Source: Ottowia sp. (GTDB lineage: Bacteria; Pseudomonadota; Gammaproteobacteria; Burkholderiales; Burkholderiaceae_C). From it: a stretch of 64,000 nt of DNA. A program made the position numbers and the translations under genes. The notes beneath the pieces are model-generated. The model searched no databases. It saw nothing but the letters and a program-made list of their open reading frames with translations, and had not been told where the DNA came from. The stretch spans positions 372,001-436,000 of the forward strand of contig NZ_JADJCO010000002.1 in the NCBI RefSeq assembly GCF_016703145.1, in the 5' to 3' direction. Positions 43,282-50,865 of the stretch are shown here, piece by piece (the stretch's first letter is position 1; each line of letters begins with the position of its first letter).

Positions 43282-44244
43282 ATGACCCTCTCACGCCGCG
43301 CCGCCGCCCTGTCCCTGCTGGGCAGCCTGTTCATCCTGTCCGCGCCGGCGTTCGCGCAGGACTGGCCGACCAAGCCCATCCACTTCATCACGCCGTACCC
43401 GCCCGGCGGCTCGTCGGACATCATCACGCGCTTCGTCGCCGACCGCGTCACCAGGCTGCTGGGCCAGCCCGTCATCGTCGAGAACAAGCCTGGCGCCGGC
43501 GCCACCCTGGGCACCGAATACGCGGCGCGCGCGGCGCCCGACGGCTACGCGTTCTTCGTCACGCCCATGGCCACGGTCACCATCGCGCCCTGGCTGCGCA
43601 AGGTGGGCTATTCGCTGGACAGCTTCATCCCGGTGGCCAAGCTCAGCTCGTCCTACGGCCTGGTGACGACACGCAAGGACGCGCCGTTCAACAACTACAA
43701 GGAGTTCGTCGCCAGCGCCAAGGCCAACCCGGGCAAGTACACCTTCGCCTCCAACGGCGTGGGCACCGTCGTGCACCTGACGGGCGTGCTGCTGCACAAG
43801 CAGACCGGCATCGACGCCGTGCACGTGCCCTACAAGGGCGCCGTGGAGTCGATGACCGACCTGATGGGCGGCCGCATCGACCTCATGTACGACCCGGTGA
43901 CCGCGCCGCGCGTGAAGGCCGGCGAGCTCAAGGGCCTGGCCACCACCAGCGACCAGCGCAACCCCGAGCTGCCCGACATTCCGACGCTGAAGGAGCAGGG
44001 CTTCACCATCGACTCGGGCAGCTGGTTCGGCATCTTCGCGCCCAAGGGCACGCCCCGGGCCATCGTGGACAGGATGGCCGAGCACATGCGCCAGGTGCTG
44101 CAAAGCCCCGGCGTGCGCGAGCAGTTGCAGCTGTCGGCGATGTACCCCGACTACGAAGGCCCCGCCGACTTCGCCAGGCGCGTGCAGGCCGATTCCGCCC
44201 GCATGCGCGAAGTGATCCAGAAGGAAGGGCTGAAGGCCGATTGA
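43282..44244 (+). CDS. Second Bug/TctC-family solute receptor
   Basis: A 320-residue periplasmic receptor related to the one at 39330-40304. The signal peptide (1-25, ending AFA) precedes PIHFITPYPPGGSSDIITRF, VIVENKPGAGATLGTEYAA and FASNGVGTVVHLTG. Two receptors in one locus suggest two related substrates or one shared permease system elsewhere. AAGGAG lies before the ATG. It is the last gene of the catabolic cluster and is followed by a repeat copy. Confidence 0.94.
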   Translation: MTLSRRAAALSLLGSLFILSAPAFAQDWPTKPIHFITPYPPGGSSDIITRFVADRVTRLLGQPVIVENKPGAGATLGTEYAARAAPDGYAFFVTPMATVTIAPWLRKVGYSLDSFIPVAKLSSSYGLVTTRKDAPFNNYKEFVASAKANPGKYTFASNGVGTVVHLTGVLLHKQTGIDAVHVPYKGAVESMTDLMGGRIDLMYDPVTAPRVKAGELKGLATTSDQRNPELPDIPTLKEQGFTIDSGSWFGIFAPKGTPRAIVDRMAEHMRQVLQSPGVREQLQLSAMYPDYEGPADFARRVQADSARMREVIQKEGLKAD

Positions 44245-44260
44245 GGGCAGGCCCGGACAT

Positions 44261-44321
44261 GCAAATTTGATAGCTGCTGGCGCAATATCCATGCGGGCTG
44301 CAGGCCAATTTCATTTGAAAA
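44261..44321 (+). repeat. Dispersed repeat, copy 5
   Basis: AAATTTGATAGCTGCTGGCG, CAATATCCATGCGGGCTG, CAGGCCAATTTC and ATTTGAAAA. The most complete copy, used here as the family model. It lies 17 bp past the Bug gene stop. Confidence 0.92.
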
Positions 44322-44334
44322 TTCGAGCCGGAGC

Positions 44335-44520
44335 ATGGTGGCGCTGCGGGACGACAAGATGGATGTTTCGCGCGGCATGGCGATGGCCGCCAACTTCAAG
44401 GTGCTGAACGGCAACATCCAGGTCGAGATCAACGCCGCCAAGATGGCGCTTGCCACCGAGGGGAAGACTCACAACTTTGGCCGGATGGTCGGCATGGGGC
44501 AACGCTTCATGGGCAATGTG
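44335..44520 (+). pseudogene. Possible phage-gene remnant
   Basis: The first 60 or so residues of a frame opening at 44335 (LRDDKMDVSRGMAMAANFKV then GNIQVEINAAKMALATEG) resemble a small helical protein seen in phages and prophages, where a similar block precedes a terminal hydrophobic stretch. The frame then runs on without stops through an unrelated tRNA-like sequence, so the long open frame is not a real gene. Low confidence; it may be noncoding. Confidence 0.3.
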
Positions 44521-44607
44521 TCAGGGCAACAGTCCAGGCGGACTGTCAGCCGCACCGGTGATGCCATCCTGACGGGTGGGTGTGCAGCCGTGAGGGCGAA
44601 TTCATGG

Positions 44608-44683
44608 CTCGCCGTGGCTCGGTCGGTAGAGATGGCCTTGACTCAGGCCATGGTCGCGGGTTCGAGTCCCGCCGGCGGCGCCA
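44608..44683 (+). tRNA. Degenerate tRNA-like sequence
   Basis: A 76-nt stretch ending in CCA. The T-arm is perfect (GCGGG, loop TTCGAGT, CCCGC at 44656-44672). A D-arm (GCTC...GAG), a 5-nt variable loop (TGGTC) and an anticodon stem TGGCC/GGCCA are present. However, the anticodon loop has 8 nt (TTGACTCA) and the top of the acceptor stem is mismatched (C-C and T-G pairs). Probably a decayed tRNA or an integration scar. No amino acid is assigned. Confidence 0.45.
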
Positions 44684-44724
44684 CCCAGCATCAAGGCCAG
44701 ATCGACGGGATGGGCCGAGATGGC

Positions 44725-45060
44725 TCAGTGGACGCGCGCAGCCTCGCCGAGCACACGTTCAACCCACCGGTTCAGGCTGGTTCCTTCGGCCTGGGCGGCA
44801 ATCAAGGCGGCGCGATGCACCTCTGGATTCACGCGAAGCATCATCTTGCCGCTGGCGGCGGTCTGCGGCTCCTTGCCCAGCCTCTTGCAGGATTCGAGGT
44901 AGTCATCAACGGCGTCATGAAACGCTGCGCGCAGATCGGCCGCCGTGTCGGCGTGGAAGCCGATGATGTCCACGATGCCAAGGACGCGACCTACAAAGAT
45001 GCCGTCCCGGTCGTCGTATTGGATATGGGCCGTGTAGCCCTTGTGGATCATCTTGCTCAT
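44725..45060 (-). CDS. HicB-family antitoxin with C-terminal RHH
   Basis: A 111-residue HicB-type protein. The N-terminal partial-RNase-H fold (YTAHIQYDDRDGIFVGRVLGI) and a C-terminal ribbon-helix-helix (LRVNPEVHRAALIAAQAEGTSLNRWVERVL) form the usual antitoxin-plus-DNA-binding layout. Its start overlaps the stop of another HicB gene (45057-45455), so the module has two HicB-like proteins and one HicA. It may be a second antitoxin, or the remaining half of another HicAB pair. Confidence 0.85.
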   Translation of the reverse strand: MSKMIHKGYTAHIQYDDRDGIFVGRVLGIVDIIGFHADTAADLRAAFHDAVDDYLESCKRLGKEPQTAASGKMMLRVNPEVHRAALIAAQAEGTSLNRWVERVLGEAARVH

Positions 45061-45455
45061 GGTTTAGCTCGACCGGCCATTTCCCGCTCTGCCGCCATGG
45101 CCAGAAATGCAGAGCGGCTCTGCCCGCGTCGATGGGCTTCGCTATCGATACGACCCACCAGCGACTCGGAAAGGCTGATGTTCACCCGAATCGCGCGTGA
45201 TCGAACCTTGTTCAGGTCAACGTCCACCAGCAACCAGAAACCGCCGCGATAGTCTTTGCTCTTGGCCAAGGCCTCGGGAGAGCTGGGGCTGGGAATTGGA
45301 TCGCTGTCCGCCCCGAAGTGAGCTTCAGCTGCCTCCTGTGCGGCGGCAGGCAGCCCATCCACCTCATCGGCTGCTGCAAAGCAGCCAGGAAAGTCGGGGA
45401 ATTCAGCCCCGTAGGCCGACCCGGCGTCTTTGTGAACGTAGATGGGATAGAGCAT
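45057..45455 (-). CDS. hicB: HicB-family antitoxin
   Basis: A 132-residue antitoxin. The N-terminus YPIYVHKDAGSAYGAEFPDFPGC is the HicB fold that blocks HicA, followed by a C-terminal RHH (IRVNISLSESLVGRIDSEAHRRGQSRSAFLA) for operator binding. It lies 30 bp downstream of hicA on the minus strand, the standard toxin-first HicAB order. It probably represses its own promoter at 45670-45704. Confidence 0.92.
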   Translation of the reverse strand: MLYPIYVHKDAGSAYGAEFPDFPGCFAAADEVDGLPAAAQEAAEAHFGADSDPIPSPSSPEALAKSKDYRGGFWLLVDVDLNKVRSRAIRVNISLSESLVGRIDSEAHRRGQSRSAFLAMAAEREMAGRAKP

Positions 45456-45485
45456 TGGGTGTTCCTTTCTTGAAAAGGCCCCGCC

Positions 45486-45668
45486 TCAGCGGAGCCCAGC
45501 TTGCTTGAGGATGCTGCGGACTGTCGGCAGCGGCAAATCCTTCTTGGGGTGCGGCACCGTGACCTTGCCCGGCTTCGTCGGATGTTTGAACTGATGGTGC
45601 GAACCCACCGTGTGAACCAGCACCCAGCCGTCTGCCTCGATCTGCTTGATGAGTGCTGCGCTTTTCAT
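45486..45668 (-). CDS. hicA: HicA mRNA interferase toxin
   Basis: A 60-residue HicA toxin with a double-stranded-RNA-binding fold, cleaving mRNA when free of HicB. The conserved catalytic histidine is His24 in GSHHQFKHP, and KVTVPHPKKDLPLPTVRSILKQAG is typical. The short start at 45668 is chosen; an upstream in-frame start would run into the operator. It is first in an operon with two HicB genes. Confidence 0.92.
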   Translation of the reverse strand: MKSAALIKQIEADGWVLVHTVGSHHQFKHPTKPGKVTVPHPKKDLPLPTVRSILKQAGLR

Positions 45669-45669
45669 G

Positions 45670-45704
45670 TGTGTAAGTATACACAATTGCGCAATCATGC
45701 GCAA
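45670..45704. promoter_or_regulatory. Operator region of hicAB
   Basis: Two inverted repeats lie just upstream of hicA: TGTGTA...TACACA (45670-45685, 4-nt centre) and TTGCGCA...TGCGCAA (45687-45704, 4-nt centre). The AT-rich surroundings suit a promoter read on the minus strand and operators for the HicB RHH domains. Confidence 0.65.
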
Positions 45705-45766
45705 GCGTTTTCTGATATCAATCAATTGATGGTCGAGCCAGCCGCTGAAAAGAATTCACATCGCCC

Positions 45767-46099
45767 ATGACCACCAACAACCAAAGCGCCGCCGCTGTTC
45801 TTGCTGGCACGGTAGGCGCCATCGCGGCCATCCTCGTCGGCATCATCTGGGGCGGCGGGTGGGCTGGTCTGTCTGTTTCGATGCGATGGGGCTGGTTTGC
45901 GGGGCCCATGTTTGGCCTGCCCGTGTTGTCGGTCTGGCAGGCGTTCGGCCTGGTGTTGCTGGTGCGCGCGCTTGCGCATCGATGTGGCCAGGACGACAGG
46001 AAGGCCTGGCAGCAAGTCTTGGACGAGGCGTGGCTGTTGCCGCCGCTGCTGGCAGGTCTATTCCTGGGTGCGGGGTGGGTGGTGCGGGCGCTGGTCTGA
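45767..46099 (+). CDS. Small inner-membrane protein, function unknown
   Basis: A 110-residue hydrophobic protein with about three membrane segments (residues 10-30, 48-68 and 88-107: VLAGTVGAIAAILVGIIWGG, VWQAFGLVLLVRALA and LLAGLFLGAGWVV). A polar loop with CGQDDRKAWQQ separates the last two. I do not recognise the family. It is divergent from the hicAB operon. Confidence 0.65.
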   Translation: MTTNNQSAAAVLAGTVGAIAAILVGIIWGGGWAGLSVSMRWGWFAGPMFGLPVLSVWQAFGLVLLVRALAHRCGQDDRKAWQQVLDEAWLLPPLLAGLFLGAGWVVRALV

Positions 46100-46265
46100 C
46101 GCAGCCTGCATGTTCGCCAGTCGCTCCAGCGTGAGAAAACCCGGATCGCTCGATCAGCGAGCGGATGCAGCCGGAGTCAGGGTTGTGCAGCCTGGGGCCG
46201 CAGCGCGCCCGTCCTTATCCCCGGTCAAGGCCAGGGCCGCGCCCGCAGGCGTACAACCCCAGGTC

Positions 46266-47597
46266 ATGACCGAGCCTGCGGCACCCGCCCGTCCCACCCG
46301 CACCATCCCGATCCAGACCGCGCCGCCGCGCCCGGCCGCGCCGGCGCCGGGGCGCGCGCCCTGGCGGCCGTCGATGCTGCTCGTGGCGCCGCACCGGCTG
46401 GGGTTTTTCCTGGCGATGGCGGTGCTGGCGGCCGCCAGCGGGTGGTGGGTGCTGGTGCAGGCCAGCCGCGTGGGCGGCGCGCCCGCGCTGGACCCTGCGG
46501 TGCCGCCCACCGTCACCCACGCGGTGGTCATGGTGTTCGGCTTCATGCCGCTGTTCTTCTCCGGCTTTCTGTTCACGGCGGGGCCGAAGTGGCTGGACGT
46601 GCGGCCCTGTCCGGCGCGGCAACTGCTGCCGCCGCTGGCGCTGCAGGCCGCCGGCTGGCTGCCGTGGCTGGCCGGCGCGCACCTGGGCCGGGGGATGGCG
46701 CTGGCGGGCCTGCTGCTGTCCTGCGCGGGGCTGGGCTGGATGTTCGGGCTGTTCTGGCGCCTCGTCCTCGCCAGCCGCGAGCCCGACCGCGTGCACGCCC
46801 TGACCGTGGGCTGCGGCGGCGTGGTGGGCACCGCCAGCCTGGCGGGCGCGGGCCTGGCGCTGGCGGCGGGGCAGGACGCGCTGGCGCTGGTCTTCGCGCG
46901 CACCGGGCTGTGGGGCTGCATCGTCGTCACCTACGTGGCGGTGGCGCACCGGATGATCCCGTTCTTCACCTCCAGCGCGGTGCCGATGGCGCAGGCGTGG
47001 CGCCCGTTCTGGGTGCTGTGGCTGATGCTGGGCGTGGCGGCGTTCGAGGTGCTGGCGGCGTGGGTGGACTTCGCGGCGCCCGGCCCGCGCGCCTGGCCGG
47101 CCTGGACGCTGCTGTGCATCGCGGTGGAGGCCGCGGCGGGCGGCGTGCTGCTGTGGCTGGCCGTGGCGTGGGGGCTGGTGCGGAGCCTGCGCATCCGCCT
47201 GCTGGCGATGCTGCACGTGGGCTTCGTCTGGCTGGGGGTGGCGCTGCTGCTCTCCGCGCTGTCGCAGGCGCTGTGGCTGGCCACGGGCCGCGCGGTGCTG
47301 GGGCTGGGCGCGCTGCACGCGCTGTCGATGGGCTTCCTGGGCTCGACCATGGTCGCCATGGTCACGCGCGTGAGCTGCGGGCACGGCGGGCGGGCGCTGG
47401 TGGCCGACCACCTGGTGTGGGCGCTGTTCTGGGGCCTGCAGGTGTCGGTGGGGGTGCGGCTGGCGGCGGCGGTGGAGGGCGCGCCGGCGTGGTGGACGGC
47501 CGCCGCCGCGCTGCTGTGGGCGGCCGTGGTCACGGCGTGGGCGCTGCGCCATGCGCGCTGGTATGGCCGGCCGCGCGCCGACGGCAAGCCGGGCTGA
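46266..47597 (+). CDS. nnrS: NnrS-family membrane protein
   Basis: A 443-residue heme- and copper-containing membrane protein family linked to nitric oxide stress and denitrification. After a Pro/Ala-rich start come about twelve membrane segments (for example HRLGFFLAMAVLAAASGWWVL, VTHAVVMVFGFMPLFFSGFLFTAGPKWL, AVAHRMIPFFTSS). These histidine-containing segments are the family core. The ATG at 46266 is chosen; the frame is open upstream through non-family, Arg-rich sequence. Confidence 0.92.
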   Translation: MTEPAAPARPTRTIPIQTAPPRPAAPAPGRAPWRPSMLLVAPHRLGFFLAMAVLAAASGWWVLVQASRVGGAPALDPAVPPTVTHAVVMVFGFMPLFFSGFLFTAGPKWLDVRPCPARQLLPPLALQAAGWLPWLAGAHLGRGMALAGLLLSCAGLGWMFGLFWRLVLASREPDRVHALTVGCGGVVGTASLAGAGLALAAGQDALALVFARTGLWGCIVVTYVAVAHRMIPFFTSSAVPMAQAWRPFWVLWLMLGVAAFEVLAAWVDFAAPGPRAWPAWTLLCIAVEAAAGGVLLWLAVAWGLVRSLRIRLLAMLHVGFVWLGVALLLSALSQALWLATGRAVLGLGALHALSMGFLGSTMVAMVTRVSCGHGGRALVADHLVWALFWGLQVSVGVRLAAAVEGAPAWWTAAAALLWAAVVTAWALRHARWYGRPRADGKPG

Positions 47598-47630
47598 GCC
47601 CGGCCGGCGGCGGCCGGGCAAGCATCAGGA

Positions 47631-47696
47631 ATGCTATTGATAAAATAGCTGCTGGCGCTTGCCCCGCGCCGGCCAAGGCCCTGTTTCATTCAAAAT
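47631..47696 (+). repeat. Dispersed repeat, copy 6
   Basis: ATTGATAAAATAGCTGCTGG, CGCTTGCCCCGCGCCGGCC, AAGGCC and TTTCATTCAAAA. It fills the gap between nnrS and queC, ending 8 bp before the queC start codon, so it forms the queC leader. Confidence 0.9.
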
Positions 47697-47704
47697 CACC
47701 ACCC

Positions 47705-48439
47705 ATGCACACCCGCGCCCTTGTCCTGTTTTCCGGCGGCCAGGACTCGACCACCTGCCTGGCCCACGCGCTGTCGCGCTGCGAGCATGTCGAGACGCTG
47801 GCCTTCGACTACGGCCAGCGCCACCGCATCGAGCTGGACCAGCGCCTGGCCGTGCTGAGCGCGTTGCGCGCGCGCTTTCCGGCCTGGAGCGCGCGGCTGG
47901 GCGAGGACCACCTGATCGACCTGGCCGTGCTGGGCCAGATCAGCGACAGCGCGCTCACCCGCGACACCGCCATCGAGATGGCGCGCGCCGGCCTGCCCAA
48001 CACCTTCGTGCCCGGCCGCAACCTGATCTTCCTGGCCTTCGCCGGCGCGCTGGCCTACCGGCGCGGGCTGGACATGATCGTCACCGGCGTGTGCGAGACC
48101 GACTTCTCCGGCTACCCCGACTGCCGCGACGACACCATGAAGGCCATGCAGCTCGCGCTGTCGTTGGGCATGGACCGGCGCCTGCTGATCGACACGCCGT
48201 TGATGTGGATCGACAAGGCGCGGACCTGGCAGCTCGCGCACGACCTCGGCCAGCAGGCGGACGCGGCCGGCGGCGGCGACGCGCTGGTGCGCCTGATCGT
48301 CGAGCACAGCCACACCTGCTACCTGGGCGAGCGCGGCACGCTGCACGAGTGGGGCCACGGCTGCGGCGCCTGTCCCGCGTGCGCGCTGCGCGCGGCCGGC
48401 TGGGCGCGCTGGCGCGAGGCGGCGCGGCCATCAGCTTGA
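47705..48439 (+). CDS. queC: 7-cyano-7-deazaguanine synthase QueC
   Basis: A 244-residue ATP-dependent ligase making preQ0 in queuosine synthesis. The PP-loop SGGQDSTTCLAHAL is at residues 10-23, and the zinc-binding cysteines are in HSHTCYLGE and CGACPAC near the C-terminus. The ATG at 47705 matches the family start; the frame is open for more than 1 kb upstream only because of the GC-rich nnrS sequence. No other que gene is adjacent. Confidence 0.95.
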   Translation: MHTRALVLFSGGQDSTTCLAHALSRCEHVETLAFDYGQRHRIELDQRLAVLSALRARFPAWSARLGEDHLIDLAVLGQISDSALTRDTAIEMARAGLPNTFVPGRNLIFLAFAGALAYRRGLDMIVTGVCETDFSGYPDCRDDTMKAMQLALSLGMDRRLLIDTPLMWIDKARTWQLAHDLGQQADAAGGGDALVRLIVEHSHTCYLGERGTLHEWGHGCGACPACALRAAGWARWREAARPSA

Positions 48440-48502
48440 GGGTTTGTCCGACAGACCGCCGCGGCCGAAAGTGGGATCACTGCAGTCAGGAGGAATCCTG
48501 CC

Positions 48503-49060
48503 ATGCGTCCCCTTTCATCCCAACCCCCGTTGCTGTGCGCCGCCGTGCTGGCCGGCCTGCTCGGCGCGTCCGCGCCGGCGGCGGCCGAGGGCCTCGACCT
48601 GGCGCTGACCACGGCCGTCGGCAGCGCCGACCACGTGCGCAAGCACGGCATCGTCCTCGGCTGGACGCGGCCGCGGCCGCTGTGGCAAGGCGAGCAGTGG
48701 CGCCTGATGCTGCGCCACGAGGCCGAGCTGGCCGCCTGGTCCGTGCCCCGCGCGCGCGACCTGGTCGAGCTGGGCTATTCGCCCGTGCTGCGGTTGGAGC
48801 GGCCGCTGTCCGGCGGCACCTCGGTGTTCTTCGTCGAAGGCTCGATCGGCGCGCGCCTGCTGTCGCACACGCGCGTGTCGGCCGAGCGGCGCCTGAGCAC
48901 CGCGTTCCAGTTCGCCGACATGCTGGGCCTGGGCTGGCAGTGGGGCCGCCACGGGCATTCCACGCTGGGGCTGCGGCTGCAGCACATCTCCAACCTGGGG
49001 ATCAAGCGGCCCAACCCCGGCATCGAGTTCGTGCAGGTGTACTACCGCTACAGGTTCTGA
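48503..49060 (+). CDS. pagL: Lipid A 3-O-deacylase PagL family
   Basis: A 185-residue outer-membrane beta-barrel hydrolase removing the 3-O acyl chain of lipid A. A signal peptide (1-28, ending AAA) precedes the barrel. The catalytic triad His161, Ser163 and Glu175 sits in QHISNLGIKRPNPGIEF with the family's H-S-E spacing, and the protein ends in phenylalanine. AGGAGG lies before the ATG. Deacylation would alter the outer membrane and immune recognition. Confidence 0.92.
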   Translation: MRPLSSQPPLLCAAVLAGLLGASAPAAAEGLDLALTTAVGSADHVRKHGIVLGWTRPRPLWQGEQWRLMLRHEAELAAWSVPRARDLVELGYSPVLRLERPLSGGTSVFFVEGSIGARLLSHTRVSAERRLSTAFQFADMLGLGWQWGRHGHSTLGLRLQHISNLGIKRPNPGIEFVQVYYRYRF

Positions 49061-49139
49061 GGGGCGCCGCGCAGGCCGCCCCATGGCGTGGCGGCGCCGG
49101 CCGGTTGCGCCTGCGGGCTGGGCGCGGCAAGATCGTCCG

Positions 49140-50459
49140 ATGTTCGACAGCACCGCCCTCCTGCCCAGCAACAACTGGCCCTACACCGAGATCCTGACCC
49201 GGCTGGCGCTCGGCCTGGTCCTGGGCCTGCTGATCGGGCTGGAGCGCGAGCGGCGCGGCAAGGAGGCGGGCCTGCGCACCTTCGGCTTCGTCGGCCTGCT
49301 GGGCACCGTCGGCGGCGCGCTGGGGCCGGCCTACGGGCTGGCGGCGATCGGGTTCACCGCGCTGCTGGCGGTGGTGCTGAACGTGTCCTCCCTGCGCTCC
49401 GGGCAGGGCACCGAACTGACCACCTCCGCCGCCATGGGCGTGACCGTGATGGCCGGCATCATGTGCGGCCTGGGCCACACCATCTCGCCGGCGGCGGTGA
49501 TGGTGATCGCCGCCGCGCTGCTGGCCTGGAAGGAGCGCCTGGCCGGCTTCTCGATGGGCATCTCCGAGGGCGAGATCCGCTCGGCGCTGCTGCTGGCCAT
49601 CCTGGCCATCGTCATCTACCCCGCGCTGCCCGAGGGCGCGGTGGGGCCGTGGAACCTGATCGAGCCGCGCGCGGCCTGGGTCACGGTGATCCTGATCGCC
49701 GGCATCGGCTTCTTCAACTACGTGCTGTGGAAGATCTACGGTACCCGCGGCGCCGAGCTGTCGAGCTTCTTCGGCGGCCTGATCAACAGCAACTTCACCG
49801 TCATCGGCCTGGCGCAGCGCGTGCGCGAGGTGGGCGAGCCCTTCGTCGGCGTGGCCTACCGCGGCGTGCTGCTGGCCACGGCCGCCATGCTGGCGCGCAA
49901 CGCCACCTTGCTGCTGCTGCTGGCGCCCATCGCCCTGGCGGGCGCCTTCACCGCCTTCGCGCTGATGCTGGGCGTGAGCGGCGCCCTGCTGCTGTGGAGC
50001 CTGCGCCAGCGCCCGGCCGGCAGCCTGCCGCCGCGGATCGAGTTGGAGCTGCCCTTCTCGCTGCCGCAGGCGCTGAAGTACGGCGCCATCTTCCTGCTGC
50101 TGCACGTCGTCGGCGGCCTCACGCAGCGGCAGTTCGGCGACCTGGGCTTCTACTTCGTCAGCGTCATCGGCGGGCTGCTGTCCAGCGCCAGCGCGGTCGC
50201 GGCGGCGGCGGCGCTGGCCACGCAGGGCAGCATCAGCCCGGCCACCGCCGGCACCGGGGCGGTGCTGGCCTCGTTCACCAGCATCGCGTTCAGCCTGGTG
50301 TTCGTGTGGGGCACGCGCCGGCCCGCCCTGGTGCGCAGCCTGGCGCTGGCGCTGCTGGCCATCGGCATGGCCGGCATCGCCGGCGTGCTGGCCAGCCACT
50401 GGGCCGAGCCCTGGGTGGTGCAGTTGCTGCAGGCGGTCGAGCAGCAGCGCCGGCCGTAG
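49140..50459 (+). CDS. MgtC/SapB-DUF4010 membrane protein
   Basis: A 439-residue membrane protein. An N-terminal MgtC domain (LALGLVLGLLIGLERERRGKEAGLRTF) with four membrane segments is followed by a DUF4010 domain with about eight more (for example ELSSFFGGLINSNFTVIGLA and VSVIGGLLSSASAVAAAAAL). The ATG at 49140 is preferred over 49083 because family members start shortly before the MgtC signature. Function is unclear; MgtC alone is linked to Mg2+ limitation. Confidence 0.88.
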   Translation: MFDSTALLPSNNWPYTEILTRLALGLVLGLLIGLERERRGKEAGLRTFGFVGLLGTVGGALGPAYGLAAIGFTALLAVVLNVSSLRSGQGTELTTSAAMGVTVMAGIMCGLGHTISPAAVMVIAAALLAWKERLAGFSMGISEGEIRSALLLAILAIVIYPALPEGAVGPWNLIEPRAAWVTVILIAGIGFFNYVLWKIYGTRGAELSSFFGGLINSNFTVIGLAQRVREVGEPFVGVAYRGVLLATAAMLARNATLLLLLAPIALAGAFTAFALMLGVSGALLLWSLRQRPAGSLPPRIELELPFSLPQALKYGAIFLLLHVVGGLTQRQFGDLGFYFVSVIGGLLSSASAVAAAAALATQGSISPATAGTGAVLASFTSIAFSLVFVWGTRRPALVRSLALALLAIGMAGIAGVLASHWAEPWVVQLLQAVEQQRRP

Positions 50460-50484
50460 CGCCGCCCGGCGGCGCTTACAGTCT

Positions 50485-50865
50485 TTACCGGGCCGACACG
50501 GGCGCCGCCGCCTTGCGCGGCGCGGCGGCGGCCACGTCGCGCTCTTTCTGGCGGCGTTCGGTGCGCTCGGCGCGGCGCCGGTCGGCCGAGGCGCGGATCT
50601 CGGCCTGCGTCAGGTAGCCGTCGCGGTCGCGGTCGGTGGCGTCGAAGACCTCGGCCAGCGAGGGCTTGAGGCGGAAGGCCACCTTCGCCTCCTCGCGCGA
50701 GACGCGGCCGTCGCCGTTGGCGTCGAGCATGCTGAACCATTTGAGGGCCTGCTGCTCGTTCTTGCCCGGCGCCTTGGCGGCAGGGGCGGGAGCGCCGGAC
50801 TGCGCCAGCGCGGGCGCGAGCGGCAGGGCCAGCAGCAGGGACAGGAGCAGGCGGTGTGCGGTCAT
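50485..50865 (-). CDS. Periplasmic EF-hand protein
   Basis: A 126-residue secreted protein. A signal peptide (1-21, LLLSLLLALPLAPALAQ) is followed by an Ala/Pro linker and two EF-hand loops, DANGDGRVSREE and DRDRDGYLTQAE, each with the expected acidic calcium ligands. The C-terminal helix is Arg/Glu-rich. The start at 50865 overlaps the 5'-nucleotidase stop by 4 bp. Likely a calcium-binding sensor of unknown role. Confidence 0.85.
   Translation of the reverse strand: MTAHRLLLSLLLALPLAPALAQSGAPAPAAKAPGKNEQQALKWFSMLDANGDGRVSREEAKVAFRLKPSLAEVFDATDRDRDGYLTQAEIRASADRRRAERTERRQKERDVAAAAPRKAAAPVSAR

Noticed and set aside
44335..45252. Long plus-strand frame across the phage-like scar, tRNA-like sequence and the antitoxin genes
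   Set aside because: Only the first about 60 residues look protein-like; the rest is antisense to two HicB genes and passes through the tRNA-like region.
46442..47704. Open frame extending queC upstream
   Set aside because: It runs in another frame of nnrS and is Gly/Arg-rich; QueC starts at 47705.
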